DNA from: Paenarthrobacter ilicis
Lineage (GTDB): Bacteria > Actinomycetota > Actinomycetes > Actinomycetales > Micrococcaceae
Assembly (NCBI RefSeq): GCF_016907545.1
Contig: NZ_JAFBCD010000001.1
Span: 2,294,001 to 2,358,000, forward strand
Direction of reading: 5' to 3'
Length of the DNA: 64,000 bases
In this document: positions 50,519 to 62,008 of the stretch, one piece after another
Numbering within the stretch: the stretch's first letter is position 1
How the letters are laid out: each line of letters opens with the position of its first letter
Program-made: the position numbers and the translations under genes
Notes under the pieces: model-generated
The model's input: only the letters and a program-made list of their open reading frames with translations
Databases searched by the model: none
What the model was told of the DNA's origin: nothing

Positions 50519-51601
50519 CTAACGGATGACCCGGCCCCGCAAAACAATGTGGCTGAGCTCTTGTACGGTTCCCAACTCCCGGCGTGGATCTGCTGCGCAC
50601 ACCACGACGTCGGCGCTGGCACCTTCGCTGATACCCCCAGCTCCCAGCCATTCCCGGGCGCCCCACGCGGCAGCCTCCAACACCGCGACAGGCGGCAGGC
50701 CGGCGTCGTGCAGTTCCTGCATTTCATCGGCGATCCTGCCGTGCTTGATGACGCTGCCGGCATCTGTCCCCGCGTAGATGGCAACACCGGACTCGAACGC
50801 CTCCAACACCCGCTCCCGGCGCCCCTCCCACAGCCGAAGCATGTGTGCGGCATACTCCGGGAATTTCCCGGCGGCCTGCCCGGCAATATCGGGAAAAGTG
50901 GCGATGTTGACCAGCGTTGGAACAATGGGAACCGACTGCTCAACCAGCCGCGGAATATGCCGGGGCAAAAGCCCGGTGGCATGCTCGATGCAGTCAATCC
51001 CGGCATCCAACATCTCATCGATGGTGTCCTCGGCGAAGCAATGGGCGGTGACGCGGGCACCCTCATCATGCGCCGCAGCGATGGCGTCCTTGACGGTCTT
51101 CGCCGGGAACGAGGCAGCCAGATCTCCAAGGCCGCGGTCGATCCAGTCCCCCACGAGTTTCACCCAGCCATCGCCGTCGCGGGCCTCCTTACGGACGGTC
51201 TCCACCAGCTGGGCAGGTTCGATTTCATGCCCCAGCCCGCGGAGGTATCGCCTGCTCCGGGCAATGTGCCGGCCTGCCCTGATCAGCCGCGGCAAGTCCC
51301 CGCGCTCCTGAACCCACCTGGTATCGGACGGTGAACCGGCGTCCCGGATCAGCAGCGTTCCGGCGTCGCGGTCCGCCACTGCCTGGGCCAGGGTGGTGCC
51401 GTGGTCCACCGCCCCACCGGTTCCGAGCCCGATGTGGCAGTGGGCATCCACGAAGCCCGGCAGCACCCAACCGTCCAGCAGCACGTCCGGGGCATCCACC
51501 GGCCGGTCAAACGTGAGGACTCCGTCCACGGACCACAAACCATGACGCTCCTCCTCCCCCGAAACGAGCACTGGACCGGTGAATTCGATGATGTTTGGCA
51601 T
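50519..51601 (-). CDS. Amidohydrolase family protein
   Basis: A 360-residue TIM-barrel metal-dependent hydrolase. Metal and catalytic motifs in order: GFVDAHCHIGLG (His-x-His), WVKLVGDWIDRG (possible carboxylated Lys), RVTAHCFAED and CIEHATGLL (His) and IYAGTDAGSVIKHG (Asp). Small beta-sandwich ends flank the barrel (PGPVLVSGEEER at the N-terminus, ADVVVCAADPRRE at the C-terminus). It resembles imidazolonepropionase/dihydroorotase-like members, but the substrate is unknown. Divergent from thiC with the TPP riboswitch between. Confidence 0.83.
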   Translation of the reverse strand: MPNIIEFTGPVLVSGEEERHGLWSVDGVLTFDRPVDAPDVLLDGWVLPGFVDAHCHIGLGTGGAVDHGTTLAQAVADRDAGTLLIRDAGSPSDTRWVQERGDLPRLIRAGRHIARSRRYLRGLGHEIEPAQLVETVRKEARDGDGWVKLVGDWIDRGLGDLAASFPAKTVKDAIAAAHDEGARVTAHCFAEDTIDEMLDAGIDCIEHATGLLPRHIPRLVEQSVPIVPTLVNIATFPDIAGQAAGKFPEYAAHMLRLWEGRRERVLEAFESGVAIYAGTDAGSVIKHGRIADEMQELHDAGLPPVAVLEAAAWGAREWLGAGGISEGASADVVVCAADPRRELGTVQELSHIVLRGRVIR

Positions 51602-51644
51602 GGGAAAAGCCTAGTCCCGGCAGCAGCTGTGGTAGCTTCGTCTA

Positions 51645-51735
51645 CGACCACACGGGTGCCCTTGCAGGGGCTGAGATCGGACTGATGCAGTCTGCGACCG
51701 TTGAACCTGTCCGGGTAATGCCGGCGAAGGAAGTG
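51645..51735 (+). promoter_or_regulatory. TPP riboswitch (THI element)
   Basis: The leader of thiC contains the conserved THI-box blocks: ACGGGTGCCC then AGGGGCTGAGATCGG, and GAACCTGTCCGGGTAATGCCGGCGAAGG. These form the pyrimidine-sensing and pyrophosphate-sensing arms that bind thiamine pyrophosphate. The element ends only 9 bases before the thiC start, and its 3' part contains the purine-rich GAAGGAAG that would be the ribosome binding site, so control at translation initiation is likely. Confidence 0.93.
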
Positions 51736-51740
51736 AGTAA

Positions 51741-54244
<2,504 letters not shown>

Positions 54245-54255
54245 CAGATCAGACT

Positions 54256-54297
54256 ATTCCACGGCTCCGACATCCATCGGAGGCGGAGCCGTGGAAT
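54256..54297 (-). terminator. Terminator after ffh
   Basis: A perfect 14 bp stem ATTCCACGGCTCCG / CGGAGCCGTGGAAT with a 14-base loop sits 3 bases past the ffh stop (54300) and 12 bases before the start of the next minus-strand gene. No strong T-run follows. Confidence 0.7.
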
Positions 54298-54299
54298 TC

Positions 54300-55883
54300 C
54301 TACTTGCCCAGGAACTTGTCGAAGCCCTTGGGCAGGTTCAGTTGCGAAGGATCAAAGTCGGCCGCGCCCTGGCCGAACGCCGCACCCGTGGGAGCGGCCG
54401 ACGCTGCAGCAGACTTCTTGGCCTGGGCATCACGCAGTTCCTGCGCTGCCTTGGCCGGATTGCCGGAACGCGCCTTCTTCTTGGGGGCGTTCTTCGCGTT
54501 CTTGCGGCCACCACCTGGTCCACCAAGGCCGGGCATCCCCGGCATCCCCGGCATGCCCCCACCCTGAGCAAGTTTCTTCATCATCTTCTGGGCCTGTCCG
54601 AATCGCTCCAGCAGGCCATTGACCTCGGAGACGTGGACACCTGAGCCCCTGGCGATACGGGCACGGCGGGATCCGTTGATGATTTTGGGAGCAACGCGCT
54701 CGTGGGGAGTCATGGAGCGGACGATCGCCTCAACGCGGTCGATCTCCTTCTCATCAAAGTTCTCCAGCTGCTGCCGGATGTTCTGCGCCCCCGGCATCAT
54801 CATGAGCATCTTCTTCATGGAGCCCATGTTGCGGATCTGCTGCATCTGGGCGAGGAAGTCGTCCAGGGTGAAGTCTTCCTGGTCGGCAAATTTCTTTGCC
54901 ATCCGGGCTGCTTCGTCCTTGTCCCAGGCTTTCTCGGCCTGTTCGATCAGGGTGAGGACGTCACCCATGTCCAGGATCCTCGAGGCCATACGGTCCGGGT
55001 GGAAGAGTTCGAAGTCGTCCAGGCCTTCACCAGTGGACGCGAACATCACGGGCTTGCCGGTCACAGATGCCACCGACAACGCGGCACCACCGCGGGCGTC
55101 GCCGTCGAGCTTGGACAGCACGATGCCCGTGAAGTTGACGCCTTCATCGAAGGCCATGGCCGTGTTGACGGCGTCCTGGCCGATCATGGAGTCGATCACG
55201 AAGAGGACTTCGTTGGGAATGATCGCCTGGCGGATGCGGCGAGCCTGGTCCATCATTTCGGCATCGACGCCAAGGCGGCCGGCGGTGTCAACAATGACGA
55301 CGTCGTGCAGCTTCTGGCGGGCTTCCTCCACGCCGGCCTTGGCAACTGCCACGGGATCGCCGGCGGGGTGGTCCAGCTCGGTGGACGTGGCGCCCGGGTG
55401 CGGCGCGAACACAGGAACACCCGCGCGCTGGCCAACCACCTGGAGTTGGGTAACGGCATTGGGACGCTGGAGGTCACAGGCCACCAGCATGGGGCTGTGG
55501 CCCTGCGACTTGAGCCACTTGGACAACTTGCCCGCCAAGGTGGTCTTACCGGCACCCTGCAGGCCCGCAAGCATGATGATGGTGGGGCCGTTCTTGGCCA
55601 AACGGATGCGGCGGGTCTCGCCACCGAGGATCTCCTGGAGTTCCTCGTTGACGATCTTGACGATCTGCTGGCTGGGGTTCAGCGCCCCCGAAACCTCTGC
55701 GCCCAGGGCACGCTCGCGGATGCGGCCCGTGAATTCACGGACCACGGACACGGCAACATCTGCGTCCAACAGGGCGCGGCGGATCTCCCGGACGGTGGCA
55801 TCAACGTCAGCCTCGGTGAGGCGGCCCTTGCCACGAAGGTTCTTGAAGGTTGCTGTCAACCGGTCAGAGAGTGAATTGAACAC
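54300..55883 (-). CDS. ffh: Signal recognition particle protein Ffh
   Basis: GTPase that recognises signal sequences of nascent inner-membrane proteins. The 527 residues comprise the N domain, the G domain with GLQGAGKTTLAGKL, DTAGRLGVD and SKLDGDARGGAALS, and the M domain with NMGSMKKMLMMMPG plus RARIARGSGVHVSEVN for 4.5S RNA. The end is a Gly/Met/Pro-rich region with three GMP repeats (MPGMPGMPG) followed by a Lys/Ala-rich tail. The start codon is at 55883. Divergent from the G6PDH-like gene. Confidence 0.97.
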   Translation of the reverse strand: MFNSLSDRLTATFKNLRGKGRLTEADVDATVREIRRALLDADVAVSVVREFTGRIRERALGAEVSGALNPSQQIVKIVNEELQEILGGETRRIRLAKNGPTIIMLAGLQGAGKTTLAGKLSKWLKSQGHSPMLVACDLQRPNAVTQLQVVGQRAGVPVFAPHPGATSTELDHPAGDPVAVAKAGVEEARQKLHDVVIVDTAGRLGVDAEMMDQARRIRQAIIPNEVLFVIDSMIGQDAVNTAMAFDEGVNFTGIVLSKLDGDARGGAALSVASVTGKPVMFASTGEGLDDFELFHPDRMASRILDMGDVLTLIEQAEKAWDKDEAARMAKKFADQEDFTLDDFLAQMQQIRNMGSMKKMLMMMPGAQNIRQQLENFDEKEIDRVEAIVRSMTPHERVAPKIINGSRRARIARGSGVHVSEVNGLLERFGQAQKMMKKLAQGGGMPGMPGMPGLGGPGGGRKNAKNAPKKKARSGNPAKAAQELRDAQAKKSAAASAAPTGAAFGQGAADFDPSQLNLPKGFDKFLGK

Positions 55884-56062
55884 GCGCCGTGCACTTCTTT
55901 CGATGGTCTGCTAATGGCGGCCAAGCGACTCGCCAGAGTCTTGACTGTGTCTTGTCCCGGATATTTGCCTCGATACCTGCAACTACCGACAAATCCGATC
56001 CAACTGCGGGACTCGACTATCTAGGGTACCAAGTCGCACCTCCAAGATGGCATGCTGGCACA

Positions 56063-57463
56063 GTGACCAGTCAAACAACTGTAAAAACGTTGCTCATCCT
56101 CGGTGCGTCCGGGGACCTCACCGGCAGGCTCCTGCTGCCCGGCCTGGCCGGACTCCTGGCCGGCGGGGGCGCTTCCGGCCTCCGGCTGGTGGGCGCCGGG
56201 TCCGATCCCTGGACCCCCAACCAATGGCTGGAACGGGTTGAGGGCGCCTTCGACACCGCATTAAAAGCCACTGACGACGCCGGGCGGACGGCCCTGGACG
56301 CAGTAGTGGCTACCACTGAATACCACCAAGTGGACGTGACCGCCGATGGTCCCCTGGCCGCCCTCCTGCAAACCCTTGAAGGACCGGTGGCCATCTACTT
56401 TGCCCTGCCACCGCACATCAGCCAGAAAGCCTGTGAGGTCCTGCGCCGCGAGCAGCTCCCCGCAGGCACCCGCCTGGTCATGGAGAAGCCGTTCGGATCC
56501 GGCACGGAATCCGCCCATGCGTTGAACAAGACCCTTGCGGCCCTGGTCCCGGAGGACCGCATCCACCGCGTTGACCACTTCCTGGGCAAGGCCACGGTCC
56601 TGAACATCCTGGGCCTGCGTTTCGCCAACAGGTTCCTGGAGCCCGTATGGAACCGGGACCACATCGAGAAGGTGGAGGTCATCTTCGACGAGGACCTCGC
56701 GCTTGAGGGGCGCGCCCGCTACTACGACACTGCAGGCGCCCTGCGCGACATGATCCAAAGCCACCTCCTGCACATCATGGCGTTCCTTGCCATCGACGCG
56801 CCGGCCACCATCGAGGAGCGGGACCTGCGGGATGCGGTAGCCACCGTGCTGAGGGCCAGCAGCATCAAGGCCCCTTATGGCGAGTCATCCCGGCGCGCCC
56901 GGTACACCGCCGGCGCGTTGGGCGAGCGTGCGGTCCCTGACTACGCCGCAGAGGATGGCGTGGACGCCTCCCGCAACACGGAGACGCTTGCCCAGGTTCG
57001 GGTGGACATCGACAACTGGCGTTGGAAGGGAGTGCCCTTCATTCTTCGATCCGGCAAAGCCCTGGGCCGTAAGAGGAAAGAAGCCATCATCACCTTCCGC
57101 CCCGTGCCCCACCTGCCCAAGGGCTTTTCCGGCGTGGATTCACCCAACCAGCTGCGGATCGGCTTTGGCCCGGACGTCCTCGAGTTGGACGTGGACGTCA
57201 ATGGTCCCGGCGATATCTTCTCCTTGGACAGGGCAAGCCTGGTGGCAGAACTGAACGCGGCCGGCATGCTCCCCTATGGCGAGGTCCTGGAGGGAATCAT
57301 CAACGGCGATCCCCTGCTCTCAGTCCGTGGTGACACCGCCGAGGACTGCTGGCGGATCATTGAGCCCGTGCTTCGTGCCTGGGAAACAGGCGCCGTTCCA
57401 CTGGAGGAATACGACGCCGGCAGCAACGGTCCGGCCCACTGGTCCACCTCCAGGAGGCGCTAG
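56063..57463 (+). CDS. zwf: Glucose-6-phosphate dehydrogenase paralogue
   Basis: Predicted NAD(P)-dependent oxidation of glucose-6-phosphate (466 residues, slightly shorter than the usual 490-510). Cofactor motif ILGASGDLTGRLLLPGL; substrate motif RVDHFLGKA (the usual Glu after Lys is Ala); YYDTAGALRDMIQSHLLHIM and FILRSGKALGRKRKEA are canonical, as is VMEKPFGSG. GTG 56063 is the start that yields the family N-terminus. No opcA, tal or tkt is adjacent, so it is likely a second copy. It occupies the spot between glnB and ffh where actinobacteria often keep glnD. Confidence 0.87.
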   Translation: MTSQTTVKTLLILGASGDLTGRLLLPGLAGLLAGGGASGLRLVGAGSDPWTPNQWLERVEGAFDTALKATDDAGRTALDAVVATTEYHQVDVTADGPLAALLQTLEGPVAIYFALPPHISQKACEVLRREQLPAGTRLVMEKPFGSGTESAHALNKTLAALVPEDRIHRVDHFLGKATVLNILGLRFANRFLEPVWNRDHIEKVEVIFDEDLALEGRARYYDTAGALRDMIQSHLLHIMAFLAIDAPATIEERDLRDAVATVLRASSIKAPYGESSRRARYTAGALGERAVPDYAAEDGVDASRNTETLAQVRVDIDNWRWKGVPFILRSGKALGRKRKEAIITFRPVPHLPKGFSGVDSPNQLRIGFGPDVLELDVDVNGPGDIFSLDRASLVAELNAAGMLPYGEVLEGIINGDPLLSVRGDTAEDCWRIIEPVLRAWETGAVPLEEYDAGSNGPAHWSTSRRR

Positions 57464-57524
57464 GCGCCCCGGGGTCACCACCGATTGGAACAGCTCGGCG
57501 AGGCAAGCATCCCGCCGGAGACCA

Positions 57525-57560
57525 CGAAGGGCCGGATACCCTCGGGTATCCGGCCCTTCG
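57525..57560. terminator. Bidirectional terminator between zwf-like gene and glnB
   Basis: A perfect 16 bp stem CGAAGGGCCGGATACC / GGTATCCGGCCCTTCG with a CTCG loop lies between the convergent G6PDH-like gene and glnB. No strong T-run on either side. Confidence 0.75.
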
Positions 57561-57591
57561 GCGTTATGTGGCCAGGATGGCCGCGTAACCG

Positions 57592-57930
57592 TTAGATGGC
57601 GGCAGCGCCGCGCTCTCCGGTCCGCACCCTGACAGCCTCGTAGACGTCCATGGTCCACACCTTGCCGTCTCCTGCCCGGCCGGTGTTGGAGCTGGCAATC
57701 AGGACATCCAGGATGTCATCTGCCTGCTCATCCGTGGCCAGTACTTCAATGCGGATCTTAGGGAGCAGGTCCACGTTGTATTCAGCTCCGCGGTACACCT
57801 CCGTGTAACCCCGCTGCCGGCCGTATCCGCTGGCCGCACTGACCGTCAGGCCCTGGACCCCGTATGCTTCGAGGCCTTCCCTTACTGCTTCAAGCTTTTC
57901 GGGACGGACGATCGCTGTGATGAGCTTCAT
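57592..57930 (-). CDS. glnB: Nitrogen regulatory protein PII
   Basis: A 112-residue trimeric signal protein that senses 2-oxoglutarate and ATP/ADP and controls AmtB. The T-loop EVYRGAEYNVDLLPK keeps the Tyr that is modified in actinobacteria by adenylylation. The B-loop is TGRAGDGKVWTMDV. The start at 57930 overlaps the amtB stop by 4 bases (ATGA), as expected for an amtB-glnB operon. No glnD (modifying enzyme) follows in this window. Confidence 0.95.
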   Translation of the reverse strand: MKLITAIVRPEKLEAVREGLEAYGVQGLTVSAASGYGRQRGYTEVYRGAEYNVDLLPKIRIEVLATDEQADDILDVLIASSNTGRAGDGKVWTMDVYEAVRVRTGERGAAAI

Positions 57931-59249
57931 GCCTGGACACTCTCCTTGCCTTCTGCGGGGGTCTTGGCTGCTTCAGATTTACCGGTCATGGCTTCGTGCA
58001 GCGGCTGGAAGCTGCCACCGTGGCCGTTGACTCCGAATTCGTACGCCGTCTCAGCGTGCAGGCTCAGGTCCACGCCCACATTTTCCTGCTCGGTGGAGAC
58101 CCTGAAGCCCATGGTCTTGTGGATTGCCAGGGCAATGATCGCGGTCATGATGGCCGAGAAAGCAATGGCAATACCTGCTGCTGCGAGCTGTGCCCACATC
58201 TGGGTCATTCCGCCGCCGTAGAAGAGGCCGCCACCCACGCCGTTGGCGGGGAGGGCGATGAAGCCCAGGGCCACGGTACCGATGATGCCGGAAACCAGGT
58301 GAACGCCCACAACATCGAGTGAATCGTCGAAGCCCCAGCGGAACTTCAGGCCAACAGCCAGGGCGGACGCCACACCGGCTACGACGCCCAGGCCAAGTGC
58401 ACCTACAGGGCTGACGTTGGCACAGGCGGGGGTGATGGCCACAAGGCCGGCCACCACACCTGAGGCAGCGCCCAGCGATGTGGGGTGTCCGTCGCGGATG
58501 CGTTCTGTGATGAGCCAGCCGATCATGGCCGCTGCGGGAGCTGCCAGTGTGTTGACCCAGATCAGTCCAGCCTGCTCAGCCGTGGCGGCCGCGCCACCGT
58601 TGAAGCCGAACCAACCGAACCACAGGATTGCAGCACCGAGCATGACGAACGGGATGTTGTGCGGGCGGTGGTTCGGGTCCTTGCCGAAGCCGCGGCGGTT
58701 GCCGATGATGAGGACCAGGACCAATGCGGCTACACCGGCGTTGATGTGGACCACTGTTCCACCGGCGAAGTCGATTGCCGGGCCAAGTGCCTTGCCGATT
58801 GCACCTTCGGGGCCGAAGAGTCCGCCACCCCAGACCATGTAGGCCAAGGGGCAGTAAACCAGCGTCACCCAGACCGGAACGAAGATGCTCCAGGCACCGA
58901 ACTTGGCACGGTCTGCAATGGCACCACTGATCAGCGCGACGGTGATGATGGCGAAGGTGGCAGCGTAGCCCACCTTGATCAGGCCGTCAGGAGTGTTGAT
59001 GCCGTCCAAGCCGAAGGTGGCGAACGGATTGCCCACGATTTCCATGAAGCCCTCGCCGGAGCTCATGGATGCCCCCCACAGCACCCATACAACGCCTACG
59101 ATGCCAATGGAGATGAAGCTCATCATCATCATGTTCAAGGCTGCTTTGGCGCGTGTCATGCCGCCGTAGAAAAATGCCAGACCAGGTGTCATGAACAGCA
59201 CAAGCGCCGCTGCCACCATGACCCATACGTGACCTGCGGTAAGTTCCAT
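57927..59249 (-). CDS. amtB: Ammonium transporter Amt
   Basis: An inner-membrane ammonium channel of 440 residues with 11 transmembrane helices. The twin His of the pore are visible in TVVHINAGVAAL and VVGVHLVSGIIGT; FFYGGMTRAK follows the first helix. The acidic-hydrophilic C-terminal tail is where PII binds. ATG 59249 has AGAGGAACG upstream; the open frame further out has no support. A GlnR-like site lies 150-177 bases upstream. It is followed by glnB with a 4-base overlap. Confidence 0.95.
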   Translation of the reverse strand: MELTAGHVWVMVAAALVLFMTPGLAFFYGGMTRAKAALNMMMMSFISIGIVGVVWVLWGASMSSGEGFMEIVGNPFATFGLDGINTPDGLIKVGYAATFAIITVALISGAIADRAKFGAWSIFVPVWVTLVYCPLAYMVWGGGLFGPEGAIGKALGPAIDFAGGTVVHINAGVAALVLVLIIGNRRGFGKDPNHRPHNIPFVMLGAAILWFGWFGFNGGAAATAEQAGLIWVNTLAAPAAAMIGWLITERIRDGHPTSLGAASGVVAGLVAITPACANVSPVGALGLGVVAGVASALAVGLKFRWGFDDSLDVVGVHLVSGIIGTVALGFIALPANGVGGGLFYGGGMTQMWAQLAAAGIAIAFSAIMTAIIALAIHKTMGFRVSTEQENVGVDLSLHAETAYEFGVNGHGGSFQPLHEAMTGKSEAAKTPAEGKESVQA

Positions 59250-59399
59250 GGTGCACGTTCCTCTCTTGCTGAATCTGCGGTTCAACCGCTGTCCTGACGC
59301 CCTTTGCGTCCTGCTTAAGAGTTTTGTGCCACCGTGTTTCGCTTGCGCGGGTTTTATATTGCGGGCCGGTTACAACAACCTCCCCAACGTAAATGGTGC

Positions 59400-59426
59400 A
59401 TATCCCCTCTGTTACGGATATGTTTC
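59400..59426 (-). promoter_or_regulatory. Candidate GlnR-type binding site upstream of amtB
   Basis: On the minus strand three half-sites occur with 6-base spacers: GAAAC-N6-GTAAC-N6-GATAT (plus strand ATATC at 59400, GTTAC at 59411, GTTTC at 59422). The consensus for actinobacterial GlnR is GTnAC-N6-GaAAC repeats, so two of three halves match well. The position about 150-180 bases upstream of amtB suits nitrogen-limited activation. The gene on the other side (59495) is an MFS protein. Confidence 0.45.
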
Positions 59427-59494
59427 AGGCGAACCACTTGACCCGTGAGGGGTGCTTTTCACCTCCACAACCCCACCTGAAGGACGCCCGCCGC

Positions 59495-60718
59495 ATGACC
59501 CAGTCGCCACGATCCGTCACAACCCCGAGGATCCGGCCTGAGAGGACACCGCTGCCCCGCGATATAAAAGTGATGCTGGCAGCAGCCTTCCTGATTGCGC
59601 TTGGGTTTGGCCTGGTGGCTCCGGTTCTCCCCCAGTTCGCCACCACGTTCGACGTCGGCGCTACCGCCGCTGCAGTGATCGTCAGCATCTTTGCCTTCAT
59701 GCGCCTGGTCTTCGCGCCTGCCGGCGGCGCCCTGATAGGACGCTTCGGGGAACGCAACGTGTACGTGTCCGGGCTCCTGATCGTGGCTGTCTCCACAGCC
59801 GCCTGCGCCTTCGCCCAAAACTACTGGCAGTTGCTGATTTACCGTGGACTTGGTGGCGCGGGTTCCGTGATGTTCACCGTTGCGGCCATGGGATTGCTCA
59901 TCCGGCTCGCTCCCCCGGAACGCCGGGGACGGGTCTCAGGCGCCTACGCCTCGTCGTTCCTCATTGGCAGCGTCCTGGGGCCGGTTGTTGGTGGGCTCCT
60001 GGCAGGCTTCGGACTCCGGGTTCCCTTCCTGGCCTACGCAGGAGCTCTCCTGGTGGCCGCCGTGGTGGTGCGCACCATGCTCAGCGGGGAAGGCAGGGCA
60101 ACGGTGGACTCCGTCCAGTCCCCGCCCATGTCACTCCGTGAAGCACTGGGCGATTCCGCCTACCGTGCTGCCGTCTTCTCCAGCTTCGGCAATGGCTGGG
60201 TCACCTTCGGCGTCAGGATGGCCACCATTCCCCTGTTCGCCGTTGCCGTCCTGCAGTCGAAGCCTGAGACGGCGGCATGGGCCCTGGCGATCTTCGCCGT
60301 CGGAAACGCCCTTGCCCTGACGTTCTCCGGCCGGTTGGCCGACGCCTGGGGACGGAAGCCCTTGATTCTTCCGGGTTTGGTGATGACCGGATTGGCCACC
60401 GGGGTCATCGGACTGACAGCCGAACTTCCGTGGTTCCTTGCCGCCTCCGCAGCAGCGGGCTTCGGCTCAGGATTGCTGGGCCCGGCGCAGCAGGCCGCCG
60501 TCGCTGATGTCATTGGCCGGGGACGATCCGGCGGAAAGGTCCTGGCCGTCTTCCAGATGGCCTCCGATTCCGGGGCAATTGTTGGCCCGATTGTCGCGGG
60601 CCTCCTCGCTGACCGGTTGGGCTACGGTTGGGCCTTTGGAATTACCGGCGGCGTCCTGCTGGTGACGGCACTTGCCTGGCTGCCGGCACGGGAACCGCTT
60701 AAACCAAAAACTGACTGA
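59495..60718 (+). CDS. MFS transporter, drug:H+ antiporter-like
   Basis: A 407-residue membrane protein with 12 predicted segments. The first segment is LAAAFLIALGFGLVAPVLPQFA; the loop motif GGALIGRFGERNVYVSGLL between segments 2 and 3 and YRGLGGAGSVMF fit the MFS (TetA/multidrug type). The second half repeats LTFSGRLADAWGRKPLILPG. Substrate unknown. ATG 59495 with GAAGGACG upstream; codons further up to 59393 have no support. Its last bases overlap the terminator of the convergent ftsY. Confidence 0.88.
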   Translation: MTQSPRSVTTPRIRPERTPLPRDIKVMLAAAFLIALGFGLVAPVLPQFATTFDVGATAAAVIVSIFAFMRLVFAPAGGALIGRFGERNVYVSGLLIVAVSTAACAFAQNYWQLLIYRGLGGAGSVMFTVAAMGLLIRLAPPERRGRVSGAYASSFLIGSVLGPVVGGLLAGFGLRVPFLAYAGALLVAAVVVRTMLSGEGRATVDSVQSPPMSLREALGDSAYRAAVFSSFGNGWVTFGVRMATIPLFAVAVLQSKPETAAWALAIFAVGNALALTFSGRLADAWGRKPLILPGLVMTGLATGVIGLTAELPWFLAASAAAGFGSGLLGPAQQAAVADVIGRGRSGGKVLAVFQMASDSGAIVGPIVAGLLADRLGYGWAFGITGGVLLVTALAWLPAREPLKPKTD

Positions 60719-60752
60719 AGCCCCGGGCTTGTCGCGCCAGGGCTCCAGTCAG
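60706..60752 (-). terminator. ftsY terminator, overlapping the end of the MFS gene
   Basis: On the minus strand the stem CTGACTGGAGCCC / GGGCTTCAGTCAG (one wobble) with a 16-base loop is followed by TTTTTGG. It starts about 30 bases past the ftsY stop. Its left arm and T-run lie inside the last codons and stop of the convergent MFS gene (stop at 60716-60718). Confidence 0.8.
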
Positions 60753-60782
60753 CATGAAGGCTGATTCAGTTCAACACGTCAA

Positions 60783-61988
60783 TCAGTTCAGGAGCGCATC
60801 CACAAAGCTCTCAGCGTCAAAGGGTGCGAGGTCATCCGGGCCCTCACCCAGGCCGATCAGCTTCACGGGAACACCCAACGACTTCTGGATGGCCACCACA
60901 ATGCCGCCCTTGGCTGTGCCGTCCAGCTTGGTCAAGACGATGCCGGTGATGTTGACTACCTCTGCAAAAACCCGGGCCTGGTTCAGGCCGTTCTGCCCTG
61001 TGGTGGCGTCCAGGACCAGCAGGACCTCATCAACCTCGGCGAGCTTCTCAATGACCCGCTTGACCTTGCCGAGCTCGTCCATGAGGCCGGTCTTGTTCTG
61101 GAGCCGTCCAGCAGTGTCCACCATGACCACATCCACCTCTTGGTCGATGCCGGCCTTGACGGCCTCGTAGGCAACCGAGGCGGGGTCGGCGCCGTCGATG
61201 TCCGACTTGACGGTGGGGACACCTACACGCTGGCCCCAGGTGGCCAACTGTTCCGCTGCCGCAGCGCGGAAGGTGTCGGCTGCGCCCAGGAGCACATCCT
61301 TGTCTTCGGCCACCAAAACACGTGCCAGCTTGCCCACCGTGGTGGTTTTGCCGACGCCGTTCACGCCGACCACCAGGACGACGGCGGGACGGTCACCCTT
61401 GCGGGAAACGTTCAGGGACCGGTCCATGCCGGGATCCACGAGCTTGATCAGTTCTTCGCGCAGCATTGCCTTGACGTCTTCCGGGCTTCGCGTGCCCAGC
61501 ACCTTGACCCGCTCGCGCAAGGCATCCACCAGCTGCATGGTGGGTTCCGTGCCAAGATCGGCCAGCAGAAGGGTCTCTTCCACCTCGTCCCAGACGTTCT
61601 CGTCAATATTGTCCCCGGACAACAACGCGAGCAGTCCCTTGCCCAGGATGTTGTTGGACTTGACCAAGCGCGCGCGCAGGCGGTTGAGTCGGCCTTCCAC
61701 GGGGGCGGGAGTGTCAATACCGATGGTCTCAAGCCCGGCGGCGTCGTCTGGAACATCGGTACCTGCAACAGTGCCGTCGAGGGTGGGACGCGGAGCAGCT
61801 ACTGCATCAGGACGGTCCTCCACCAGGGTTCCACTGCCTGCTGTGGACGACTGGACGGGATCGTTGGCGTCCCGCGGTCCGGGGTACTTGGCCCCGGACT
61901 TCCGGGCCTTCAGGAGTACCGGCACGAGTCCGCCGACCACTACGAGCGCAGCGACAATGGACAAAATTATGGGAAGGAAATCGTTCAC
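60783..61988 (-). CDS. ftsY: Signal recognition particle receptor FtsY
   Basis: A 401-residue membrane-associated GTPase docking SRP-ribosome complexes. It starts with a hydrophobic segment (FLPIILSIVAALVVVGGLVPVLL, about 4-26), so it is anchored directly in the membrane as in other actinobacteria. A variable acidic linker follows, then the N domain and the G domain: GVNGVGKTTTVGKLA, DTAGRLQNKTGLMDE, TKLDGTAKGGIVV and IGLGEGPDDLAPFDAE. Downstream of smc (20-base gap) on the same strand, as in the conserved smc-ftsY operon. Confidence 0.97.
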   Translation of the reverse strand: MNDFLPIILSIVAALVVVGGLVPVLLKARKSGAKYPGPRDANDPVQSSTAGSGTLVEDRPDAVAAPRPTLDGTVAGTDVPDDAAGLETIGIDTPAPVEGRLNRLRARLVKSNNILGKGLLALLSGDNIDENVWDEVEETLLLADLGTEPTMQLVDALRERVKVLGTRSPEDVKAMLREELIKLVDPGMDRSLNVSRKGDRPAVVLVVGVNGVGKTTTVGKLARVLVAEDKDVLLGAADTFRAAAAEQLATWGQRVGVPTVKSDIDGADPASVAYEAVKAGIDQEVDVVMVDTAGRLQNKTGLMDELGKVKRVIEKLAEVDEVLLVLDATTGQNGLNQARVFAEVVNITGIVLTKLDGTAKGGIVVAIQKSLGVPVKLIGLGEGPDDLAPFDAESFVDALLN

Positions 61989-62008
61989 TCCCCTACCTTC
62001 TCATAAAG

